Positions 1 through 12,000 of a stretch of DNA of 64,000 nt are shown piece by piece. Made by a program: the position numbers and the translations under genes. This DNA is from Zonotrichia leucophrys gambelii. Its lineage: Eukaryota; Chordata; Aves; Passeriformes; Passerellidae. Location: the NCBI RefSeq assembly GCF_028769735.1, contig NC_088172.1, forward strand, positions 64,759,075 to 64,823,074. The letters run 5' to 3'. The notes below the pieces were generated by a model that saw nothing but the letters and a program-made list of their open reading frames with translations, did no database searches and had not been told where the DNA came from. Every line of letters begins with the position of its first letter. The stretch's first letter is position 1.

Positions 1-412
1 AGCACAAGTCTAAGGAGAAGCAGCTGAAGGAGCTGGGGTTGTTTAGCCTGAAGAAAAGGAGGCTCAGGGATGACCTTATTGCTCTCTACAACCACTCACC
101 AAGGAGGGTGTAGCCACATGGGGGTTGGCCTCTTCTCTTAGGTAAACAAGGGACAAGACCAGAGGAAATTAGCTCAAGTTGTGCCAGGGAAGGTTTAGAC
201 TGGATATTAGGAAATACTTCTTCATGGGAAGGGTGAATACATTGGAATAAGCTGCCCAGGGAAATGGTGCAACAACCACCATTCCTGGAAATCATCAAAA
301 GCGTGTGGATGCAGCACTTGCGGACACAGTTTAGTGGTGAACACAGTGCTGGATGAGCAGCTGGACTCTGATCTTAAAGTTGTTTCCCAACCTGAATGAT
401 TCAATGATTCTC
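1..412 (+). mobile_element. CR1 LINE, 3'-end fragment, sense
   Basis: Diverged 3' part of a chicken-repeat-1 element. Recognisable pieces include GGAGCTGGGGTTGTTTAGCC, AGGAAATACTTCTTCATGGG and AAGCTGCCCAGGGAAATGGTG-like sequence. It ends in the typical short ATGATTC repeat at about 395-410. It continues beyond the left edge and lies in TTC13 intron 22, opposite to the gene. Confidence 0.85.
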
Positions 413-1599
413 AGAATCTGCTGTTCACAAACAGCTCTTGCTTTTCATGACTACTCCATCACCATACAGAATGAAAACAATGTCTACATAGAAGAGCTTT
501 CCAAAGAGCAGAATTTAAAGAAAAAATGTATTGCTTTAAGTCTTCCAGCCTTATTTACCACATCCACTATTATTTGTCTACCACAGACAAATAAGCCACT
601 CAAGCTAATTACCTTCATATTACTACATCAAGTCCTTTGGGCTGTAGTTCTTCAGATTTCTTTTTTTTTTTTCTCCTCAGCAAAGGCAACTTTAGCATTT
701 TCTCCACTCTGGCACATTTCTTCACCTATTATACATCTCTAATTTGACCCAGCAATTTCCTAGGTTCTACTATACTACAAAATGTTATTGGTTAAAAATA
801 AATTGTTTTGGCAAGGTTATTTTAAACACAAATGACTTCCCTGATCTGGTTTGACATGGATTCCCATAAGTTTCAACAGTACAGCTGAGAGAGTCAGAAA
901 CACATGGGTAGCACTGAAATGTCTTAAGCTGACTTTACTCCCAAGAAGGAAGTAAGATATGTCTTTAGAAAAAACCAAACAAAACCCACAAAACCAAAAC
1001 CAGCATGAACAGAGGATTAATAAAGAAGAGTATATATCTGAGAGAATTACTGAAAAAAATTGTGGGAACCAAAAAAATATTTTATATTTCCAAGACAAGC
1101 ATGTCTCAATATTTGTGCAGACTACTTCTAATAAAATCCACAACTTGCTACACCTGTAGTTTAGAAATGTCATTCCTTAATGAATACTGAAGTTTACTCA
1201 TTTACAAGTAGATTTTTAGCCTGAGTTTCACAAAGATGTCCTTGAATCTTATTAGCCTTCTTCCTTTAGGAAGGGATTTTCTAGTGAAAAGGGGCAGTCT
1301 AGTGAAATTTGCCAGGCTCAGGACCCCTGATAATAAAGTTAAGTAACACACATCAGTGTGAGATGTCTGGCACTAAGAGCAGCTGCAGGGTTCCACAGAC
1401 TCTAGGATGTTGGACCAGACCTCAGGAGGTATGGGATCTAAGATCCTGTTCAAAGCAAGGTAAACTGAGAAGTCAAATCAGGGTGTCAGGGCTTTATCCT
1501 GCCAAGTCTAGAAAATCTCCAAGGGTGGAGACTGCACAGCCGCTTTGGGCAGTCTGCTGATGAAAAGATTAGGCCAAGTCTAAATATTGTTTCAGCTCA

Positions 1600-2345
1600 T
1601 GCACATGGCTTTTTGTCTTCTCACCAAACACTCACAGGTCGTGCAGAGCTGCTCTTACATCAAAGTCTGATCTTTTCGAGGCTGAACAAGCCCAGCTCTC
1701 TCCTGTTAAGGCATGTGCTCCAGACCATTGGCCATAGTGGTGTCTCTACACTGAATTTGTTCTGGTTTATTATGGTCTCTACTGTAGCTGAATGCAGTAT
1801 TTTAGTTGTGGTCCAAAGTGCTGAGTACCCCCTAAATTTGGTTATCCAAACATCATCTTAATCCATCTAGTTGTCCTTTTGTCCAGACTATAATGTGCTA
1901 TCTTGATATGAGAGTACTGTGGGAGCCCTGCTGAAGTAAATAAAAATAACCAATATTGATTGTTCTCATCATCCCCAAAAGTCAGTTTTGACCACAGAGA
2001 ACCATCATTGGCTCACAGAATGTTTGGTAAGGCCACATGGATTGTTTTCTGTGACTTTTTTCTCCATATCAACTGAAATGAGGACTCACTTCATGGCTTC
2101 CCCAGGGATCAAAATGAGGCTGACCAGCCTACAGTCTCTCTGGGCTTCCTTTTGACCTTCCTGAAGAGGAACTCAAGATTTCCTTTCCTGCAGTAACCAA
2201 GAATGTCCCCTGATGTGCACCATGTTTCCAAGATTATAGATGGCCCTGTAAGGACCTTGGCCAATTCTCTCAGAACACTAAGTCTTGACCCTGACTTGAA
2301 GCATACTAGAACTGATGTTGTGTCTGGCCTGATTTTTAGATTTTG
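1600..2345 (-). mobile_element. CR1 LINE fragment with reverse-transcriptase remains, antisense
   Basis: On the minus strand, 2290-2100 decays from the CR1 reverse-transcriptase region (SVLRELAK, then a diverged EVPEDW-KKAN part, FRKVKRKPRE and VGWSASF replacing the YRPVSLT motif). About 1960-1900 corresponds to the DFSKAFDTV region of RT. About 1840-1660 matches the later CR1 part leading to GAGCTGGGCTTGTTCAGCCT. Many substitutions and small gaps: an old copy, no intact frame. Confidence 0.75.
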
Positions 2346-2972
2346 TACGGGGAATAACAACTAGGGGACCAATTAAATACACCCAAATCATAATATTAAT
2401 TCCTTGTCAATCTATGCAGTATTAAATTATCAATTCATATGAAGATCAAAAATTTGAAGCATTCCACAAAAGTCATGCACCTATACTAAGTAATGTAATT
2501 CTCCATATTTAAAATGTCTACCTACTTTGAAAACACTTAATCTCCAAATCAAAACAGAACTAAAGGATAAGCAAATTACTTTGGAGTTTGAAGAGACCCA
2601 TAGGAATTTTTAAAAAGGGTCAAAAATTTCCCCTTGCTCTGTTCACTCATCGCCAGTGATAAGCCATAATATAAAAAGACAAATATAACCCACTGGATAA
2701 AATGAAGAAAACATTAACCCAAACAATTTCCTCAGAGAGTTTATTCACATAACTGGATGTCTAGACTATTACCTACTCTGTTAGACTAGAAATACACTAC
2801 TGTGTCTGTAAATGCAAATCTTCTCATCAATTCCTAAACAGTGTTAAAATATACACTGAATCCTTTATTAAACTCGTAATTTCTAAGTAACATTTCTTAG
2901 TATAGGTTTGAATTTTACATATAGTCTTTCATATTTTGTTTCCCCATTCCCCATCTGAACAAAAGGATTTAC

Positions 2973-3052
2973 CTTTTTAGATTCATCCAGCTCCTTGCTA
3001 TTTTGGTAAACGCTTCAGACCCGGGTGCTGTCATGGCTTCAAAATCAACCAG
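2973..3052 (-). CDS. TTC13: TTC13 exon 22 (last exon inside window)
   Basis: Codes for residues 768-793 plus two bases: [20 protein letters not shown], then SWMNLK. Acceptor ATTTTCAG, donor AG|GTAAAT. Phase 2 exit means a further coding exon is needed; none was seen in 1-2972. Confidence 0.93.
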
Positions 3053-6000
3053 CTGAAAATTCAAGAAAACAAAGGAAATATTAAGAAATTACTGAATTTT
3101 GAAGTTCTCTAACTTCAGGAAGGGCTTTAAGGGTTTTGCTACCTATATTCTTGGTAAGACAAGGAGTAAGCTTACAAACCAGTCTGTGCCCTCACTACTT
3201 TGTCTCTCACCATCTGTTTGAAGCATTCAAGCCAAACACTAAAATCCTCTGTGGGTTTGCACACCCCAACACAACCAATACTGGGAGCTACACTGGCCAT
3301 GGCTACTGAATGACTTGCCAGGCAACAACAGGACCCTTGGCTACTGTGCACCTTTGACTTCAGACAAATGAATTTTCAGCCTGAAAATCCATGTTGTCAT
3401 AACTATGGGACCAGATTAGCCCTTCTAACAACTCAGGCAAAAAACAAACTTCAGTTTAATTCCACAATTTCTTCCATGTCATGAAAGGTTTTCTAAAAAA
3501 CAAGTTTATTTGTATTCAGGCACACTGTTTGAGGAAAAACCCTCAAATGTAAAGATGTCCCCAGTGATCCCATAAGTCAGAAATCCTGCTTAGTAGTAAT
3601 CCTGAAACTCTGTTTGCCTGCATAAAAATCAGTCAGCAAAATACTAGGACTCTACTCAAGTCCTAAGAAAATACTTAAGAAACCCCACAGAAGTGTTTTA
3701 CCTTCACTTGAACTCCCACAGAATGGGGAAGATACCAGCTTAATGATGTACTGAAAAGAAGTTTTTTTGCTGCTAAGCAAATGCTGTTTGCTCTTAAAAG
3801 TTCACTGCACTCAAAGGAGTACATTGTTTTCAGGGCTTTCTAGAACAAAAGAGAAAATCACCCCTTCTTCAGTTATCCATGCAGGGTATTTTCTTCAACA
3901 ACTTGGATTCTTATTGGAATTTTACTGATTCTTTTGACAATACATTAAAGAGACAGAGGTGTTCTCACTCCTGTCATGCTGAAAAGGGAATACAGCTAAC
4001 AACCTCCAAGTGTCAAAGAAAAGGAAATCCTTTATTAAACAAAGTGGTATAGTACTCAAACGGAGTCACTTAAAAAACAGGATTTAGTTTGACTTCAGCA
4101 GAATACAGAGGGGAAGGAGAAATCAAGAAAAGTTGCAAATTCACTTCTACTTACCAAGCCCTAAAAGCTCTACAATACACTGAGAGTACAGACAGAAAAT
4201 TACTCCTGTGCACCAGAAGAATCACTAATTCTGTCCCAATATTCTCAGTACCCTTCTTAAAGCAAGCTGAAAAGAGCAGCTCAGCACACTGGAAATGCTT
4301 CAGTAACAGATTTGTAATTCCTTTTGGACCAAACTGCTACAATTTGACTAATCCACATTACTGCACATGCCATCTCCCAATTCACCAGCTGTCAGAACAG
4401 CAATGGAATTTTCAATACTCTCTCAGGCTGCAAGACATCATGGCACGCAGCTGATCCCTCTCCAGCAAATAAGCATGCAACTTCTGTTCATTCTTCCAGC
4501 TCTTTCCCCACATTTACAAGTATTATCTCCTCCATCAAGACTGAGCTAATGCACTTTGATATTTTGATACTTGCCTTTCCTTTAGGGATTTTTCCTGATA
4601 CTTCTTTTCCACTTGCCATTAGTGCTCCCATGATCACTGAATATGCTATCACACTAAAAAAATAAAATTAAAAGCAACAAATGGAGTAGAAGTCTTTCCA
4701 TAATGCTATTTTAGACTACAAGAGAAATGGAGCATAGTATTGTTTCATAGAAGGCTAGTAAAGATTACTGTGCCAGTTATTGTAGAAGGAAAAAAAACAA
4801 GCACAAAACACTTAAAAAGTGAAATCCCTGTAATTATCCAACATCACCAGAATGAAAGCTATGAACTTATGGGGTTTTACTACTGTTTCTACATTATAGT
4901 CAGAACCATATTTTCAGACTTTGGAGCTCTTAAGACTCTACAGGGCTGAAAACAAAGCAGACTCCTGTTCCCAAGAAGATCAGCTGCAGCCCAGAAGAGT
5001 TTATTAACTCTACTCCAGTGGAGGCACTGTAAAGCTATTAATTTTTAAACACTATAAAGTTATTTCATTTTTAACTTTTTTTAAATTTTTTTTTAACTGT
5101 GAATCTCAGACAGAATGTCTTCTAATTTTTACATTCTATAAGATAAATGCAAAATCTGATTAAAAAATCCCAAAATCTCAAGGTTCTTTTCATACTGAAC
5201 TGTATCTAGAAGTAAGATTAAAGATGTTAAGTGCTTTGTAGAACAGCGATTCAGAATAGTCTTACATGTAAGCAGGTTTGCATTAAACTAGAATTCCAGT
5301 TGAAGAGTTCTGTGATATATGCAACTTTATCCTACAGTTTCATCTGGTGACCTTTCCAGTTGCAACAATTTACTAAAATAATATTTTAGTGTATACTTCA
5401 TTGAAGTAAGTTATGCCAAAGTATATCTCATTTTAAGTACATATTTTAGAAAAACTTCCTAAGTGAAATTACAGTGGTGTAACACAATATGGATTAGAAA
5501 ACCAAGCATTAAAATTTAAAAATAACACTTCTCAATGTGTGAGCTGAGACTACTCTTCATTTTAAATATACATGCAGCTATGAATAGTTACCATTAGCAA
5601 TTACAAACTAGCATTTAAAACAGTACCAAGTCAGTTCCCATTGTCACAGCAGCACAAAAGGAAAAGCTGTGCAGGGCACACAGCTCTATTAAAAATAATA
5701 TTAATATTAAAACTGCATTAAGATACTGCAAGGCATGGACACTGTACAGCAGGCAACAAAGGTAACAGATGATGAATACCAACACCAACCTAGATCCTCT
5801 TGAAAGTGGCATTAAATTATAGAAGTAATAAACTAGTGACAGGATCAAGTTGCAAACAGCATCTACTTCCTAAGAGAAAAAAAAGCGTGAATTAAAGATA
5901 ATTTAATAGCCAGGTAATACCTTACAAAGGTATACATTGCAAAATCATACATTAACCACAAGTATTTTTAAGAACAATTTTCAAATGTGAAAATGTGAAA

Positions 6001-9000
6001 TAATGAAACTGACGTCTGATTAACAGAAGTTTGAACAAACTACTTTGTTGTATCTTTAACATTTAGGTGAAATACATTTCATCTATACACATTTTAAAGG
6101 AGGAAAAAGAAAAAGCTCAAATGTAGTCAGACTGTCCTAGCACATCAAATCAACACAAACCCTATTCTAGAGCTTCTCACAAATTTGTGTTAGTCATCTT
6201 ATATGTAACCACTGTGAGCCAAACCCTAAACAGCACTTACAGGGATGATGGCAAAGGTGAACACAGGCCCAAGAGAAAAATAAGAAACAACCAGAACACA
6301 CTGCAATACTGAGACCTTGCCTGGACACTCTCTAGTACTGCAGGCAAAGCCCAGCAAATTTTAAAAGGACAGATAGAATGATAGCAACTTCTTATGGTAC
6401 TTGTCAGAACTGGGTTTAAGTAACTTTATTGCCTATGAACTCTGTCAAAAACTGTTACAACTGGGACTATTAAACAGAGAGTATAAAAACATAAAAGGCT
6501 TTTTAAAGGAATTAATAATTGCTTGAACAGCCTTACCCCCAGCTCTGCAGACAGAATTAGAATTTTTCCTTTAGCTGTTAGATCCTTATATAGTGCATCT
6601 ATTTCTGCATGATACAGCTGTGTTCTCTCTTCTGTTGTCTGAGTTTCTACTGAAAATAGTATGTTCCCCACTCTGTTAAGCAAATGAAAAAGAAAAGGAG
6701 GCAAGACATTTTTTGAACAGAACTTATGCATATCCAGGGTAAATTACAAATCTACTACAGCTACACATCAACTTTTCCCTATCATCTTCCTTAAGCACGT
6801 GCATTACTTCCCATTTAATTAAAAATCCCCAAAAATTGCTGAATTAAAAATGCTACATCAATCCTAAGTTTTAAAGAATGCCTAAAGACTGCCACCTAAT
6901 CACAGATGAAGTATTTACATTGAAGAATACCTGACAAGCATTAGTGTTCCACTTAAATTGTGGGTAAAAAATAAGAAATATGAAATTTTAAAATATCTTC
7001 ACAGACTTTGGATTTTTGTATAGAATGCTGAATGTAGTTTTCTTCATTTCTAACAGGATTGTTTTGGTATAAGGCAGTTACCAACTATGGATCAAAACAG
7101 ACTGAATGACACTGAACAAAGTTTGTCTGGAAAAAAGTTAGGCTATTTACTGACACCAAAAAGTTTTCCTAAAATAGTGAGGCCATATATTTAATGCTCT
7201 TTCATCATACATAAGCCTGTGATTTAGAATGTAAAATAAAAAAACAAGAGATACATTAATATTTCAGTAGGAAAGTTTGGATTCCATGTCACTCATTGAA
7301 AGCACACAAATTCTGGGAAAAATCCCAATGCATAGAATTTTAGCTTTTTTAAATTAAAGTTTTAATTTAATAGTTTGACAGTGCTTCTGAGCTTCAATTT
7401 GCTCACTTTCAGAAAGACAAGGAATCAGAATCAATAAAGTGAGACATTTACTATCTCATCCAAAACCTCTATTGTATTCTCAGACATTCAGGTACTACTT
7501 AAATTTTCACTTTCAGATAGAAGGTCTGCAAACATCTCAAACATAAAAAAGTCAAAATCTCAAATAGAAGACCGTGTCTTCTGCTCTTAGATCACAGAAA
7601 TTTCCCTCCTCATTCAGGACTTTGTGTTTACTGACTTCTTTTTCAGTAAACACAAAAGATAAGGTCTCACAAGAAGAAATGCATTTTGATATGTATACAT
7701 ACTGAGGTAGTTGATATTTTTCTCCTTTAGGCATTTTATAGTCTAAGCTGAAAAGCAAGATCTATTATCACTTCTGTGCTGTATGTTTGAGAATCAACTC
7801 AGTTCCACCAGTGTTATCCAAATTCCCTTTTTGTTGAAAACACAACAGGAATCAAGCCCTCAAATGAATAAACTTTAGTTATTTACAAAAATGCCACTAG
7901 TGAGAAACAAAATCCACTTTATGTGAACAGAAATGGCATTTCAGACAATTAATTGCTAATAGTTCATCACTGCTGAATGTACCCTAACCCTTGAAAACAG
8001 TGAACGTACTTATCTCCTGTTATTGTAATTGTGAATCCATCATATTCCTTCCCTTGATCCTTCAGGCTGGGGACTTTTGTGTTCACAGTGAACCCATCTC
8101 TGGTTTTACTGTTAAACTGCTTTCAAAAGAAAAAAAAGTAATATTAGAGGTAGCAGAGGCAGAGGCTGCCTACCTATTGCTTTGAAGCACATAAAATACA
8201 CGGAGTAGAAATGAATGTGGACAACTTACAGAACAGAACAAAGTTACTGTCAGTGACATTATTTCATTCATCCTTTATTTCCTTCTGAATGGAAATCATA
8301 AATTCTGAATGAGGCACAGTGGCATTTAACTTTATAACTAAATAGTGAATAAAATGTGCTGCTTATGAAAAGCCACTGTAAAAAGCAGTTCAAGTTGTAC
8401 AGATTTGTCCCCAAGTTGCATGCTGATGGTGACCTTTTGGTGCAACCATGTAAATGGAAAAGCAGGAATATGAGACCCCATTTTATGTTTACACTAAGAA
8501 GTGCTTGCATTAATCCAAGTGTGAATTCCAGAATAAAACTCAAAGCAACAGTTTCTTAACTGTGATCCAGTTTCAAGTGATGTTTATTCTCATCAGAAGG
8601 AAAATATCTCTAGGTTTAAGAACTTTACAAAGCTACATTATCTAAGAGTAACACTGTAGCCATAGAGTTGTATAAACCAGGCAGAACTGCATTTAAGTAA
8701 AGCCAAAATCCCAGCTTTCCACATAGAGCATTTGCCAGCTACCCAAATAACCAAATTACATCACTATCAGAAAGACATTCATTTTATACAGGCACTAATG
8801 AAACTAGTATGCACTAGTGTTTACTCATGCAGTCATTTATATTAACCCAAACCTGTGTTCCAGGGTGTTTTGTTTCAAGGGAATCTGCATTTATTTTAAA
8901 GAACAAAAAGTCTCTAATGAGACAGCATTCCACTTTGATACAGTCTGGAATGGGATGCAGGAGACTCAAACCAGACCAAAATGTACAGGAATGGAAACTT

Positions 9001-12000
9001 CTGCCAGTTGAGACATTTACTTTGAAACAATAATATACAGTCCACTGTGTTTATATATTTTCATCACTTTCTTGGAGTAACCTGTATTTTTAAAATCCAT
9101 TTAAAAAAAAATGGTAGCATTTTTTCTAGCCTACAATTCAAAAGTAACCAGATTAGATGCCCTACAGAGTCCTACTTGCACATTTGAGTGTCAGGAGGGA
9201 ACACTTAGCTGCCCACCCCAGCATCTACTACTTCTTCAGCGAAAGCTTTTGTTAAGTTTCAGTTTGTATCCATTTGGCTTCATGTTTCAAAGCCAAGAAC
9301 AAGACAGTAACATAAAAAGGGCCTCTGAAATTGGGGGGTCTTCAAAGAACATATATTCACAACACATTTTAAAACCCAGAGAAAAATGTAATGCTTAAAC
9401 CATTTAGCTCCTGCAAAGATAATTGCAGTGCATGAGTGAGCACTAGTATCAAGAACTCATCCAAGCCCAGACAGTCTGTCAGGAGTAGCAGCAAGGCAGC
9501 TTCAGAGATTTCTGCTCTATGGCAACCCAGCTGCTTTGCTTAGATACAAAATTCCAGTGTGGACACACAAGATAAGAAAGAATTTGTCTCTATTTAGCAT
9601 AATGGTTTCTTCCCAAATTTTATTCTGCTCTGATTAAAATCCTCTACTATCCTTTAAAAAGTCATACTTTGTAACTTTGTTTCCCCAACCCTAAATACTT
9701 ACACACTGCTCACCCCTAGATTAATTTGGAGGGGGGGGAAAGAACTTTTACTTAAACCCATCTCAAGACTTACTACTCAAGATAAGAGTACAAATCATTT
9801 TGCAGGTCATATATCCAAAGCCTTTCTACAAATACCACCAGCAGGAGGAATAAAACCTGCAGGTTTCCCACTCCTTTTTTGGCAAGTCTTCCTAAGCTCA
9901 AAAATGTTATCCAGGATTTCATTTTAGCTGTCAGTCACAAAGAACAACTATTACCCCTCTTCCCTGTGCCAGCCTCACCACATACTGAGCTGCACCAATG
10001 AACCTAAAAGTAAAAAGAGCTCTCATATTACTAATCTTACATGCACAGCAATCAATTTTTCTCCTTCCTATTGTACAGGCACAGAGTGAGCCCACTATGG
10101 CAGATCTGACCACAAACCCTCTTGGGTTGAGGAGGTTGGTTTCAAAGAATTACATTTAACATTCTGGTTTCCCATTATTTTGTTACCAGTCCACAGTTAG
10201 GCAAAGGATTTCAAATATACATCACCCATTCACACATATCAAAGGGAAGATCCAACCATATATATCCAGATTTGGAGTAACCTGAGCTAGAATTTCCAGT
10301 TACTCTTTTCAAGTTTATATACAATGGTTTTATTTTGAGGAACTGAATATCTCCCAGAACACATTTCATGGTTTTTACCATATATTGAAGTTTTTCTGTA
10401 ATTTACCTTCATTATGGGGAGAAGATCTTCTACTTTATGTACCTTTTCCAAAGCCTCTCGAACCTCTAGCAGTCCTTTTGGATTATTAGCACTGGAAAAA
10501 ATTAAATATGAAATACAACAGTTGAACACATGTAGTATTTCTGGAAATTCACATACCTTTAACCTAATCAGCCACAGTTAAGTACGTTGTTGAAAATTAA
10601 TTACTTATTTTCTGAAAATAAGTTCCCTTATACTTGTCTACATGCTCTCCTATATTTCAAAGGAATTTTCTCCTATATCAGCTCAGCTTATTTTTTTCAG
10701 CTTCAAACCTCAATTTCAGTATTCAGATTTATCTTATGCTAATCCATTACTCTGTTTTACTCTTGCTATTGACCATTCTAAAGCATCAAACAGTGTTTGC
10801 ATGAGTGTGTGTGGACAAAGGGTTCGAGGTAAGGAAAGCCAGAAGTGGAAGAGAGTTAAAATTAAACGTATTCTTCACAAAATATACACATCTATGTAGA
10901 CTCAAAGGCAAGTAAATATTTCAGATGCAGGCACAGCTGGATCATGAAGAAACCTGTTGAATTACTGCTCTAAAAATTATTAATTACACTCTACAAGATT
11001 TTTAGAACAGAATTCTTTTAGGAATCACACCACAAATTGGTCTGGTTTAAGGTCAAATGCTACTGGGCTTACTGTGAACAAACTTCCCAGCAACAGAGGA
11101 CAGAGTGCCAGCTACATATTTTCAGCAACTATCATAAATTTCCAAAACTTGAACATTTTCAATAGTTACAAGGATTTCCTGCACTTTCATTTTTGATATT
11201 TAAGTAGCATAATGAGATTGAAAAACAGAACTCAGTATTTAATAAAAGTTACCAGGCCAGAGGAAAATTAGAGGGCTTAAAGCTAAAAGAGTTTTTTCGT
11301 TTTTTATGTTATCAGAATACTGTACAGTATTCAGGACAGATGGCAACATCAATTTTCATGTTACCTTTAGTCATATTATTTCATTCAAGACTCTACAACT
11401 CTCTTCAGTTCCAGGGCAGCATCTACCAACCCATCTATGTAACAGATAGTAAAGATTCTCTGCGCATTTAAAGCTCCTTGTCAAATACCTGGTCAATGAA
11501 AATTACCTTCCATATCTTTGTTTCTCTTTTTTTCTCCTCACTTCTTAATAAATTTATATCAATAGCCAGAGTAACTGTACTTGATTCTACCAAGAGGAAC
11601 CCCAACATCATAAATAAATCATATGCTTAGAAAGAATAGAGATCCTATCATGACAGAACCATGGCTACAAATTCCAAACAGTTATTACTTTCTATGTATA
11701 CTCCAATTCACAGGGATTTTTTTCCTATTAAGTTTCTTTATGTGGCAATGAATACAATTTTCCATTTCCAGCAGGAATTAAAACAATTATATATGCTAAG
11801 GAAACCAGAACTTACTAAACTAAGAAAAAAGTCTTTTGGACTTTGTAAAATGAATATTTTGTATTGTTTTAGATCTAAATGAATATGTATTCATTTAGAT
11901 CGCTATTACCAGGAGAACAAAGGAGGGGGCAAAAAAATTGTAATTTACCCATGATAAACAAGGATCCTGTCTTTGATAAAATGAAGAATTTTCTCAAAGT

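Larger units (their letters stand above)
1..2972 (-). other. TTC13: TTC13 intron 22 (partial)
   Basis: From the exon 22 donor to the left edge. Holds the two CR1 pieces described separately; the remainder is AT-rich. I searched the minus strand for the final TTC13 exon and found no match. Confidence 0.7.
3053..11948 (-). other. TTC13: TTC13 introns 16-21, no further features
   Basis: Spaces between exons 17-22: 3053-4574, 4654-5789, 5870-6536, 6673-8009, 8120-10406 and 10492-11948. AT-rich, no transposon I could recognise. They include the palindromes at 7349-7370 and 11872-11901. Confidence 0.7.

Noticed and set aside
353..742. 129-codon plus-strand open frame at left edge
   Set aside because: Begins in a CR1 tail and runs into a poly-T stretch; not protein-like.
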